Assembly: GCA_029237695.1 (NCBI GenBank)
Contig: CM055277.1
Span: 40,272,242-40,336,241 of the forward strand
Direction of reading: 5' to 3'
Origin: Conchocele bisecta
Lineage: Eukaryota > Mollusca > Bivalvia > Lucinida > Thyasiridae
Length of the DNA: 64,000 nucleotides
The notes under the pieces are model-generated. The model was given only the letters and a program-made list of their open reading frames with translations. It was not told the DNA's origin and made no database searches. The first letter of the stretch is position 1, and every line of letters begins with the position of its first letter. The position numbers were made by a program, and so were the translations under genes. Shown one piece after another: positions 53,918 to 63,921 of the stretch.

Positions 53918-54821
53918 GGAATCCAGTCATTTCGTAACCGTGCCATTTCGTAACCGCCATTTTCTGGTCATTTCGTAACCGTTTTGTCAGTCATTTCGTA
54001 ACCGCCCAAAATCGGTCCCTTGAAAAAAAAGTCATTTCGTAACCGCCGGTATTTTAGCGGCATTCGGTTACGAAATGACCAATTTGTTGGTCATTTCGTA
54101 ACCGCCGGTCTTTTAACATAGAAAACTTAAAATCATATTTGCTCTTTGCCGACACTATCGATACATCAATGGTGATTATGAATTGTTGCCGTTGATTAGT
54201 TAATTATAGACGATTTGTGGTTGTTTGCAATTATTCCACTGTTTGATACGCCGACATTAATCTTCATTATTGGTAATTGGATTTGAAACTGTTGTCGGTC
54301 AAATCACTCATTAAATTTAATCTCCATTTGATTTGATAAGTGGGACAATTAACAAACAGAACATAATCCTTTAACCAATTAACCTACCAGTGAACATATA
54401 AATACTGCCGTGAAAACTTGATAATATATTAGTCGTTCGTTACTCATACTAACGTGACGGTAAGTTATTCTTAAATACTGGATAAATTATTACAAAGTTA
54501 TTTCTATTTTATTATGTTGATAATAGTCGGATATTTCAATATTAATTTGCTTATCTTCGCAAGTACGGAATTTATAATTACGTATTTTTTTATATTTTTA
54601 CGGTAATATTCGATGTTTAATATACCCTTCGAAGTACTGGATACATTTTAAAAATTACAAAGTATTTTTATAATTTTTATTCTGGTAATACTTCGATGTT
54701 TCAATATACCCATTCGAATTAAAGTACTGGATATATTTATAGAAGTTTTTTTCTGTTTTATTTTATAATAGTCCGATATTTCAATATCAACATAATACAA
54801 TATTTGTTCTTATATTTTTAG

Positions 54822-54933
54822 GATTATCATGAAGCAGTGTGTAACTTGTAGCGGTGGTGTTGGGCCGCGTCAACCACGCCGTGGAATGCGACACATTGCC
54901 ACGAATGGACACATAGACGATGTACGGAGCCGA
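54822..54933 (+). CDS. MULE-borne gene, exon 1
   Basis: After TTTTTAG: ATG at 54829 begins MKQCVTCSGGVGPRQPRRGM, then RHIATNGHIDDVRSR, ending at GTAAGT in phase 0. CVTC is a possible zinc-knuckle start but no second pair is seen. It splices in frame to the exon at 55547. Confidence 0.5.
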
Positions 54934-55546
54934 GTAAGTACACATTATTATTAGGATCTACACTATTCGCGAGTACATCTGGTTATATTCAGATACATAA
55001 TTAGTGATTTGATGCATGGTATACTTGTCGCTAATGATTGGAAATAAACCTTATCCGGACCTACACCATTCGCGAATGTATTATTAAAATATGTACATTA
55101 AATTGGTTTTGCAATTAACATCTTCTCAGTATACATAATTAGCATATGATAGCAATTACATAATCGATATCAATGAAACCGCACAACGGTTCTCTGATCT
55201 GTTTGTTGTCCACGGCTCTGGCCATGCGGTTGATTTGTTTGATCTTTTAATCTTTGCCGACTATCGCGGCACGCGTTACCTGTACACTGGGATTATTTAC
55301 AGTTGTTCTGCAGGAGGTCTACGGGCTGCGGTTGCCACTGACGCGGATATACACTACATCTGTACGTATGCGTGCATATGATACCAGATCGGGAAGTGGC
55401 AGTAAGTAGTACTCAATTAAGATCAATGTCTTTTAACGGGCCAATTTATGAGTCTAGTTTCAAGTGAAATGTGTAATAAAAAGTATATTTTTCGTCACAA
55501 TATCACATGCATGTCTGTCACTGTATGACTGTTTAACTGTTTGCAG

Positions 55547-55594
55547 TATGAAGATCACGAACGTCACGAAGAATTGGCGACCACCGTTATGGAG
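55547..55594 (+). CDS. MULE-borne gene, exon 2
   Basis: TTTGCAG acceptor, YEDHERHEELATTVME, donor GTTAGT. Exactly 48 bases, phase 0 at both ends. An alternative upstream exon (55314-55401, EVYGLRLPLTRIYTTSVRMR) would produce an immediate stop when joined and is less likely. Confidence 0.5.
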
Positions 55595-55706
55595 GTTAGT
55601 ATTGAAATGTAGATTGGTTTTATACAATTTTATGAAATTTACATCGGCTTACATGAAATTTGCTCGATTTTCGTTATGCATGTTATGTGGTGTATATTAA
55701 TTGCAG

Positions 55707-55784
55707 ACTGACGATAGGGAACGGACATTCGATTCGATCGTATCTGGCCACATGACCACCAATGAGGAGGACGACGACCTATCG
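55707..55784 (+). CDS. MULE-borne gene, exon 3
   Basis: ATTGCAG acceptor, TDDRERTFDSIVSGHMTTNE and EDDDLS, donor GTAAGT, phase 0. Its donor is the first copy of the GGTAAGTGTTGC motif that the following tandem array repeats. Confidence 0.55.
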
Positions 55785-56545
55785 GTAAGTGTTGCTGATG
55801 TCATTCATGCTATTCCATCACTCAGCTCAAGTCTGGTCTTGTTGTATATCAGTATGAAACAATAGGTAAGTGTTGCTGATGTCATTCATGCTATTCCATC
55901 ACTCAGCTCAAGTCATGGTCCTTGTTGTATATACAGTATGAAACAATAGGTAAGTGTGCTGATGTCATTCATGCTATTCCATCACTCAGCTCAAGTCATG
56001 GTCCGTGTTGTATATACAGTATGAAACAATAGGTAAGTGTTGCTGATGTCATTCATGCTATTCCATCACTCAGCTCAAGTCATGGTCCTTGTTGTATATA
56101 CAGTATGAAACAATAGGTAAGTGTTGCTGATGTCATTCATGCTACTCCATCACTCAGCTCAAGTCATGGTCCGTGTTGTATATACAGTATGAAAACAATG
56201 GTAGTGTTGCTGATGTCATTCATGCTACTCCATCACTCGCTCAAGTCATGGTCCGTGTTGTATATACAGTATGAAACAATAGGTAAGTGTTGCTGATGTC
56301 ATTCATGCTACTCCATCACTCAGCTCAAGTCATGGTCCTTGTTGTATATACAGTATGAAACAATAGGTAAGTGTTGCTGATGTCATTCATGCTACTCCAT
56401 CACTCAGCTCAAGTCATGGTCCGTGTTGTATATACAGTATGAAACAAATAGGTAAGTGTTGCTGATGTCATTCATGCTACTCCATCACTCAGCTCAAGTC
56501 ATGGTCTGTGTTGTATATACAGTATGAAACCAAATAGGTAAGTGT
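55785..56545. repeat. 84-bp tandem array, about 9 units, in a MULE gene intron
   Basis: Units begin GGTAAGTGTTGCTGATGTCA and end TTGTATATACAGTATGAAAC. Starts are near 55785, 55865, 55951, 56032, 56116, 56200, 56281, 56366, 56451 and 56536. Each unit contains a splice-donor-like GGTAAGT and an acceptor-like TATACAG, 12-13 bases apart across the junction. Confidence 0.95.
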
Positions 56546-56573
56546 TGCTGATATTATTCATTCATTTTTTCAG

Positions 56574-56713
56574 CGCTCTAACCTGGAGATACCTGTCGCC
56601 GAAAGTACCAGAGTGGCCCCGACATTCGCCGACAATGAGCAGTCGATGGACTACACCGAGTCGGCATCACTACATCTTCCCGCTGTTCCGCTGCCACCAC
56701 AACTCGACGAGAG
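56574..56713 (+). CDS. MULE-borne gene, exon 4
   Basis: TTTTTTCAG acceptor, RSNLEIPVAESTRVAPTFAD, NEQSMDYTESASLHLPAVPL and PPQLDE, donor GTATAC, ending in phase 2. It joins in frame to the exon at 58205. Confidence 0.55.
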
Positions 56714-56727
56714 GTATACATGAATTG

Positions 56728-58036
56728 CAGGGTTCAATTTTGAGGGCGAAGTGAGCGACATCGTCGCTTTTTTTTTGTTCACTTCGCTTTTTATTTCCCG
56801 TCGGGCGAAGTCGACTTCGCTTTGAAAAAAGCCCGTAATTTTCGGTGATTGCAGTCTCCATATAATCGTCATAAATTGAAACAAAATTGTTTAGAATTTC
56901 CCATTTCACACCCCGCTAACCTGAAATCGATATTCCCAGGGTTGTCAAATAGTGCTGCAAATGTTGAGTAATGCCTAATGGCCTTGGGCAGCGTGTTAAA
57001 CCAGATTATTGTGTACACACACTGTGACACCACAACACAGTTCAGTAGTTTGTTTGATGCAGCACGCATAAACACGGCCTTTGGAATTGACCTGTCAACC
57101 TGTCAATCATATCCCAGCCGTTTAGCACTCCTTGTGTTAACCGCAAGCGATTTTCAAATACTCCACCCACAAGGTGGGAGTTTGTTTTCATTGGATGTTT
57201 TTATCGAGTATTTCCATTCGCCGACGACAGCATTTGCTGATTTTTGCAGGTGCCTATTTGCGGGGTTTACACCTAGTATATCACGGAGTGAATTCCCCCA
57301 AATGTATTACCAATAATAGAATGATATCATCTTCAATTCCCACAATGCCGTTTTAATGACGTTAAGAGAAACCAGTTACACGAAAAGAAAATAAATTTTC
57401 GGATTTCCAAAATGGCGGACGATGTGTTTTACCTGATTCCGGGAGCGACGCGGAAAAGCAAAATAATGCGGATTGTCGGTCAAACTCGGACTTTTCAGGG
57501 TTTGAAACGGAAGAATTAATACGCGTAGCACAAGTTGTGGATGAATATCCTATGGTACAATCGACTCGTGACCGGGAATTCCCAAATGATTGGGAAAAAG
57601 TAGACACCCGAGCAAGTCGCCCACACAGTTTCGGACCTAAAAATGAATTTGTGAGAAATAATAATTTCATTGTTTTATATCATTTTACATATATTAATTG
57701 GTTAATATAAATTAATTTTAATAGGGGATAATGTCTGTTGACGGTCTTGAGCAATAAAATATACTGTTTTCAACATTTTCATGAATTTATATACTGTAGT
57801 GTTAAAATAAAATTATTGTTAAATATATGCCTGGTCTTATTTGTATTATCTGTATTATCTGGTGCAGTTAAATTGTCTTTGCCGATAACCGACAACGACA
57901 ACATTTAACATACTTTGCAAATTATGGAGAAAAAAACACACTTCTCCCACTTCCCCCTAAATTCCACCACTTCCCCCTAAATTCCCTGGAGGGGGAAGTG
58001 ACTTCCCCCTAAAATTTGGAGCTAGATTGAACCCTG
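56728..58036. mobile_element. CAGGG-ended element in a MULE gene intron, 1309 bp
   Basis: Ends CAGGGTTCAATTTTG and, reversed, CAGGGTTCAATCTAG, flanked by AATTG (56723-56727 and 58037-58041). The plus strand at about 57410-57665 keeps a coding look: ATGGCGGACGATGTG, then after a shift DSGSDAEKQNNADCRSNSDF, SGFETEELIRVAQVVDEYPM and REFPNDWEKVDTRASRPHSF. That may be the acidic N-terminus of its former transposase. CTTCCCCCTAAATT repeats lie near the right end. A 5-bp duplication with CAGGG ends does not settle the superfamily. Confidence 0.75.
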
Positions 58037-58204
58037 AATTGTGGATATGATATGTTATTATTGGCAACCAATGATTACTAAAGTACTATTCCATTAATGA
58101 AATACATATATTCGTGGAGATAGACTGACTAGAGCAGATCCAAATGAGATGAGCCTGTTCATCTGGATCTACATGTTATGTTTAATTATCTTTTATGATT
58201 GTAG

Positions 58205-58335
58205 TTCTATAATGGAGACCACGGATGTGATGGAGGATCGTGTCGACGTTCCGGAGTTCACGCTGGTGCCGGGAGGGACGTCACGGGGGGAAGGACTTGC
58301 TGGTCGAGGCGCCGGGATTTTCATACACAACACGG
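58205..58335 (+). CDS. MULE-borne gene, exon 5
   Basis: TTGTAG acceptor, SIMETTDVMEDRVDVPEFTL, VPGGTSRGEGLAGRGAGIFI and HNTG, donor GTACAT. Phases fit the exons on both sides. Confidence 0.5.
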
Positions 58336-58484
58336 GTACATATCTGATACATATACATGTATACACGTTGCATTATTTTTTAAATGTTGTTAAATGTAAA
58401 TGAATCTGATCACTGTTAAAACACTATTAAATTATAAGTAAGGTAAGTTAAAACACTATTAAATTATTAATGAATGTCTTTGCA

Positions 58485-58947
58485 GAAGAAGACCGCGACT
58501 ACACGGTTCTGGTGGTGTATGTCCGCCAGAAAGGAAACCGTTGCCCAGCCTCTGTGAGTGAACGTAACGGGAACGTAACGGGAACTACATCAGAGGCGCC
58601 AACAAACACACCCACCCAGAGGATCCGGGTTGTGGGAGCCAGAGGACTGGTCCGTGTACGGCCAGCACATCCGGACCAACAACGACTGTGTGGGGTGGCA
58701 TCGGCGTATCAACTCCCGCACCCAGACGGCACCACCCTTCTACGCCCTCGTGAACATGCTGCACCAGGAAGCCCGGTACGTGGAGACGCAGGTGAAGCTC
58801 GTGTCCACGAAGAAGCTGACGAAGCGACAGCGCAAGGGTGCACGGGCCAACCAGGCGAAGATCATCGCGACCTGGTCCGACTACGCGGAGGGCGGGATGT
58901 CGGCCGACAAGCTGCTGCGTACGCTGGCACGTGTATATTCGAAGTAG
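58485..58947 (+). CDS. MULE-borne gene, last exon: C-terminal part of a MULE transposase
   Basis: TTTGCAG acceptor, EEDRDYTVLVVYVRQKGNRC, then after a frame change EDWSVYGQHIRTNNDCVGWH, RRINSRTQTAPPFYALVNML, HQEARYVETQVKLVSTKKLT and LLRTLARVYSK with the stop at 58945. The block W.VYG...RTNN...GWH.R.N.......F..L...L..E is the hallmark of the region behind the DDE domain in animal MULE transposases. The frame change can be explained by a 40-base intron (58554-58593, GTGAGT...CATCAG) or by a frameshift. The DDE domain itself is absent from the whole element, as is FLYWCH. G+C is clearly higher than in the flanks. Confidence 0.8.
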
Positions 58948-59400
58948 TTTCGTGTACATATTAACACTGTGTTCAATGAACTTGATTGCTTGCGACATCG
59001 AATGGTTATGTGTTTGTGCTGGTTGTTTGTCTGTTTCACAAAGTGTTAATATTGTGTTCTCATTACTCGAACCGTCATATAAATACGGCGAGAAGCACGT
59101 TACCACTTTCAATTACCACATGTATATAGTAAATAGATAGTTGAATGATGAGCTGTAGTTGTTATTGCTGTCTTTGTCCATGAAAAACATCTCCCGTTAC
59201 ACAATCTTATGATAAATATAATTAATTGGTCATTTCGTAACCGCCTGCCGGCGTAAAACATCGGCGGTTACGAAATGACTTTTTTTTCAAGGGACCGATT
59301 TTGGGCGGTTACGAAATGACTGACAAAACGGTTACGAAATGACCAGAAAATGGCGGTTACGAAATGGCATGGTTACGAATTGACTGGTTCCCATCTGAAG

Positions 59401-59744
59401 AACTGGACACTGAAAGAAGGCTAGTTGACCGACACTTCCCTGATGTGATTCCAGCCAAGGAGGGGGCAAAAGTTCAAAATCCAACACGCAAATGTGTTGT
59501 ATGTAACATGATCTCAGGAAAACGACACACACCCGGTGCCATTGCCAAGCGGACTGAAACGCGATATTGGTGCCCAGACTGTAAAAACCATTGTGTATTG
59601 TTGGCTGCTTTCGCAGGTATCACACACTGCAGAAATACAGGATTCACACGCGGAATAACTCCAGTAGCTCCGATGATGAGTAAACTTTTCCAATATGACT
59701 CAACTGTAATTAGTGGACACGGCTTACCTGTTTATTACCTATAA
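59401..59744 (+). pseudogene. piggyBac transposase copy 4, 3' piece with C-terminal finger
   Basis: It continues ELDTERRLVDRHFPDVIPAK, NPTRKCVVCNMISGKRHTPG and AIAKRTETRYWCPDCKNHCV to a stop at 59742. C..C...KR....ETRYWCPDC is the PGBD C-terminal zinc finger; the usual LC...CF..YH end is altered (HCVLLAAF). It lies immediately behind the MULE right-hand duplication. Confidence 0.88.
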
Positions 59745-60260
59745 ACATGTACTTACCTGAATTGAAATGATCTTTTAGAGGAACTGAAAACACTTTCACA
59801 TTTATTCCATACCTTGATAAAGCGTAATAAATCGACAATCAATATAATGTTCTTACCTGTGATTACCTGGGCAAATGGACAGGTGACACAGTGTTTCAGA
59901 TCCTTATGAACATGTATCAGTGCCAGCTTGATGTCTGCTGCATACTCCACACAATATAGAGTTGTTTGTGCTTGGATAAACATGTAAGTGTCTGTCTGTC
60001 TGTCTGTCTGTCTGTGCTGTTGTTTCCCATGTTGTTTTTTCACCTTTCCACACCTGGACAGGTGACAGGTGAAAATAAATGTCAACACAAAATCTGTCAA
60101 AATGTTCGGTACTCAATATACAACAAAGTTTATATAGGGTTTGTATAGTTTTATTCACAAAATAACATCAAATATTATGTTTGAACAACATGCATATGAA
60201 ACTAATTTCTACAGTTTTATTCAGTATATGCATGTTGTTGCATACAAAATTAACATAGCG
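59745..60260. other. Non-coding stretch with (TCTG)n
   Basis: No gene. A (TCTG)n run of about six units lies near 59991-60015. AAATGGACAGGTGACA and ACCTGGACAGGTGACA occur as direct near-repeats (59873 and 60053). Confidence 0.6.
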
Positions 60261-60264
60261 TAGT

Positions 60265-60850
60265 AAGGGTTAAAGTACTTAGCATCTCAATTTCCACTGA
60301 GTGATCTTCCTCTAAGACTGTTGACTATGAAAGTGGTAGCTTTAATAGCTCTTGCTACAGCCCCACAAGCACAGACTTTAGTGTACATGGACTTGAAACA
60401 TATCGATGGTCTAGTAACATAAGGTCGTAGCAGTTACGACCTTATGTTACTAGATCATCGATATGTTGAAAGAGCAACAGTCAGTTGTTTTTATGTTTCC
60501 TAAGTTATTAAAGACTACTAAATTAGGGCACGCTTACACATTACAAGTTGAACATTATCACATGGAAGAGTTATGTGCTATGTATACTCTTTTGCATTAT
60601 TTGCAAGTTACAAAAGCGATTAGGAAATCGTCTAGTGTTTTCATTTCATAAGTGACACATAAATCGGTTACGAGTAGTACTGTAGCTAGATGGCTGAAAA
60701 CTGTAATTAAGACGGCAGGTGTTGATACTGCTTATTTCAAGGCACATTCATTTAGAGAGGGGCTGCAGTTTCAGCTGCCTTTGATAAGGGATGTACATTG
60801 AAAACATTTTACTTTTATACAGCAGGACAGCAATCTTGCCAATATTATCA
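60265..60850 (+). pseudogene. Fragment of a second tyrosine-recombinase family
   Basis: Three pieces read in sequence. SQFPLSDLPLRLLTMKVVAL and IALATAPQAQTLVYMDLKHI (60272-60410) hold the first catalytic box, where Gln replaces the expected Arg of the .RAQTL motif. QQSVVFMFPKLLKTTKLGHA and THKSVTSSTVARWLKTVIKT (60470-60705) follow. AGVDTAYFKAHSFR comes next, with the HxxR box intact, then AAVSAAFDKGCTLKTFYFYT in another frame. From memory, the SSTIARWLK..M..AGID...F.AHSTR pattern is typical of recombinases in cnidarian and mollusc DIRS-like or related elements. A 32-bp-armed palindrome splits the first two pieces. Clearly inactive. Confidence 0.65.
60393..60466. repeat. Palindrome with about 32-bp arms
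   Basis: ACATATCGATGGTCTAGTAA CATAAGGTCGTA is mirrored by TACGACCTTATG TTACTAGATCATCGATATGT around GCAGT. It lies in the recombinase fragment and looks like a local inverted duplication. Confidence 0.9.
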
Positions 60851-61400
60851 ATGTTTTTTCTGAACATCTTAGCACAGTGATAATATTGATAATATTTAGC
60901 CACAATGTGTTTCTAGGCATGGTGCTTTGTTTTGCAAACGACCCACGTGCGGACTGCTCAAGGTCAAGGTCACTAAGGGACTTTTTTTTATCAAGACAGC
61001 CAGTGAGGGGATTAGCTTCGTTTAACAATGCCAGTTCGTATTTATTAATGCAGTGCCTGTGTTCCAGGTCAAGGTATAATGACTTAGTCAAACACTTTAA
61101 CACAAATTTCAACTTCTTAACATCTGTCAAATAGAGACTATCAGCACCGTAGTTCAACATTGGAGAAGAATGATGATGAACCAACCAGTACCACAAGACG
61201 ATCAACAAGAAATAATTCCAGCACAAAAATATTTACACAATTCCCTAACATTTGACTGGCCCGTAGCAAGTCTCTGTCCAAAATTTATACCCCAGTAAAC
61301 TCCCACTCCGAACTACTTTCCGTAACCGTGAGGCGCAGTAAAAATAATTCTTAAGAAAACGGAAAATAAACACATTTTCTTGATAAATTTATTTCAAATG
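60851..61400. other. Non-coding stretch, start of a duplicated block
   Basis: 60851-61200 shows no gene. From 61212 the sequence (AATAATTCCAGCACAAAAAT onward) is repeated at 62128-62330 and leads in both cases into a fold-back hairpin, so the repeat unit is about 390 bp. Confidence 0.6.
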
Positions 61401-61405
61401 CTGGA

Positions 61406-61600
61406 ATTATAAGGAATGAATGGCCTTTTTGTGGAATTTATCGGGGATATAAGCTTGGAAGTCGCGGAATACTGGACGAACGGGCCTGGCAAGGCCGGAG
61501 AATACTGGACGAGGCCTTCCGGCCTTCGTCCAGTATTCCCGCGACTTTTCCAAGTTTATACCCCGATAAATTCCACAAAAAGGCCATTCATTCCTATAAT
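61406..61600. repeat. Fold-back hairpin 1
   Basis: Arms ATTATAAGGAATGAATGGCC, TTTTTGTGGAATTTATCGGG and GTCGCGGAATACTGGACGA pair with their complements on the right. The loop holds GGCCTGGCAAGGCCGGAGAA. Two sister hairpins lie at 62334-62488 and 63201-63366. Confidence 0.9.
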
Positions 61601-61899
61601 ACACCACAAGAAGCAGACCAAATATCACCGATAATAGACACCACCACAACCAGTTCACATACAGGACAGGAAAGGTATTCAACTAAAACAACAGACAAAG
61701 TTGAGAATACCACTACCAGTCGAACGCCGTCACATGGCGTTACCGAATGATGTCAGTGTAATGACGCAACGTAAACCAGTCCTCGTTCTTTCAACAAAAT
61801 CTATTTTATATTTGATCATTGGCTAGCATAAAATTTACCTAATAAATAAAATACCAACCTAGAGTCTGTTGATATCACTACTGCGAAATAATTAACAAG

Positions 61900-62045
61900 A
61901 GGGCCATGATGGCCTTAATTCACTCACCTGACTCCATGAACACCAGAGGAGAATGTGACATTGAGTTCATGTGTTTTAAAAAAATGGGGCTATTTTTAGA
62001 TGGCGATCATCTTGGATTAAGCGATGACTCATTTTACCAAATCTG
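61900..62045 (-). mobile_element. AGGTGAGCG repeat, short fragment
   Basis: AACAAGAGGGCCATGATGGC to TTTTACCAAATCTGCATTT; the outer 145 bp of the element seen whole at 18818-20694. Confidence 0.8.
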
Positions 62046-62333
62046 CATTTCCTAGCCTTGCCTCTAGCCTTGCCTAAAAAACTTGATATCAGAAAACCTT
62101 AGCCTGGTGTTCTCGATGTTTTTCAAGTAATAATTCCAGCACAAAAATATTTACACAATTCCCTAACATTTGATTGGCCCGTAGCAAGTCTATGTCCAAA
62201 ATTTATATCCCAGTAAACTCCAACGCGAACTACTTTCCGTAACAGTGAGGCGCAGTTAAAATAATTCTTAAGAAAACGGAAGATAAACACATTTTTCTTG
62301 ATGAATTTATTTCAAATGCTGGAATTATAAGGA

Positions 62334-62488
62334 ATGAATGGCCTTTTTCTGCAATTTATCGGGGATATAAACTTGGAAAAGTCGCGGGAATACTGGACGA
62401 GGCCTTCCGGCCTTCGTCCAGTATTCCCGCGACTTTTCCAAGTTTATACCCCGATAAATTGCACAAAGAGGCCATTCATTCCTATATT
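62334..62488. repeat. Fold-back hairpin 2
   Basis: Same arms as hairpin 1, with a shorter loop (GGCCTTCCGGCC). It is preceded by the same roughly 200-bp block as hairpin 1. Confidence 0.9.
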
Positions 62489-62572
62489 AACAATGCAGCG
62501 GTCCTAGTATCGTCATATACATATACCTTCAATTAAACCTTCATTCCTATAATATACTTTAGTTTCCTACTA

Positions 62573-63921
62573 CAGGGGAGTCCCATTTCTACACGGTCAT
62601 TGGGAGCCATGAATCATGATCACGATATAGCCGGATAGCGAATTTGTAGCAATTGTTCTGTTAATGAAACCGGGGACGTTCTGGCCCGACTGAAAACGAA
62701 CCGAACTTTACTTTGGCGGTATGGGGTCACGATTTTAACAACGAACAGCAATGTATAAATAATTAAATTTTGCTAATAAACTACTTAAACATGTAACAGC
62801 ATAGATCTACCCTGAATTTATTATATCCTGTTGCATCGCAAGTATCCACAAACTAGTTTGTCCCTTACGGTAAACTGTTTACGCTTATTCGTGACTTTTG
62901 TTTCACATGTTTACATGTTTTACGGTACACACAGCTGACGAATACAATACTGAGCGAGTTTGAGCTTAAACTATGGTTACTATAGCTGAACTATAGTTCA
63001 ACTAAACAACCACGAACGCAGACTGGTTCAACCAGTGACGTCATAAATCTACTATAGTTCGACTAGCCAAAAGATGCCTGTTCCTCCAGTTTCAAGATGG
63101 CGGCGAAAAGGTAAAAAGTTTTAGAGAGCGGGAAATGTACATGGATGCATCTACTATGGTCTGTCCATTATTGGTGATATTGGTCTGCTTCTTGTGGTGT
63201 ATTATAGGAACCAATGGCCTTTTTGTGGAATTTATCGGGGTATAAACTTGGAAAAAGTCGCGGGAATACTGGACGAAGGCCGGAAGGCCTCGTCCAGTAT
63301 TCCCGCGACTTTTCCAAGTTTATATCCCCGATAAATTCCACAAAAAGGCCATTCATTCCTTATAATTGCAGCATTTGAAATAAATTTATTAGGAAAATGT
63401 GATATAGTATGAAACCTGAACTCGCTCACTGAAATGAGGCTGATGGGTCGATATAGGTTATTTTTAGGTGTGTGTGATACGTGTAGATACGCTACATACA
63501 CTGATTGGATGGCGATAACACGTGATTAAGCAATAGCGTTTCATTGGCTGATCAATATGGCAGATTCTGCGTCCTAGTACACGCGGCTGATTGCAAACTT
63601 CAAAGGGAATGTCAGCTGTTTGTCAACATCTGGAATATGGATAACTGTCAGTGCTCAGATCTGTTAATCTGCACAACAGCTATTATCCCAGACAGCCTAG
63701 CAGCACAGAGGTAGTAAACGCACAGAGCGGTCTACATTCACGGAGTCAATTTAATTCGTCACAGATATGGGCCATATTGGGGGGTCGTGATCTTGAAAGG
63801 TACATGTTGATAGTTTAGTTATGTGGGTTGAAAAAAAAAAAAAAAATTGGGAGCCACGCGAGCACCGCATAGTAAACCGTGTTCACGTAGTAAACGGTCG
63901 CATAGAAACGGGACTCCTCTG
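62573..63921. mobile_element. mariner/Tigger-like element, 1349 bp
   Basis: TA flanks (62571-62572 and 63922-63923) and terminal inverted repeats CAGGGGAGTCCCATTTCTA and CAGAGGAGTCCCGTTTCTA, 17 of 19 identical. No transposase frame. It contains fold-back hairpin 3 and an A-run near 63831. Confidence 0.88.
63201..63366. repeat. Fold-back hairpin 3, inside the mariner/Tigger-like element
   Basis: Same arms as hairpins 1 and 2. Its flanks (GGTGATATTGGTCTGCTTCT left, AGCATTTGAAATAAATTTAT right) show that it is inserted in the opposite orientation to hairpin 1. Confidence 0.9.

Larger units (their letters stand above)
53918..59391 (+). mobile_element. Mutator-like element (MULE), 5474 bp, inside piggyBac copy 4
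   Basis: A 9-bp direct repeat CATCTGAAG (53909-53917 and 59392-59400) flanks the insert. The ends GGAATCCAGTCATTTCG and, reversed, GGAACCAGTCAATTCG open long inverted repeats of about 150 bp built from iterated GTCATTTCGTAACCG motifs (at least six per end, one in reverse). A 9-bp target duplication, long terminal repeats and a MULE-type C-terminal coding exon agree. Removing the insert and one repeat restores the piggyBac frame GRPSEELDTERRLVDRHFPD, which proves the boundaries. Confidence 0.95.

Noticed and set aside
59991..60015. (TCTG)n run as a regulatory element
   Set aside because: A short simple repeat without further support.
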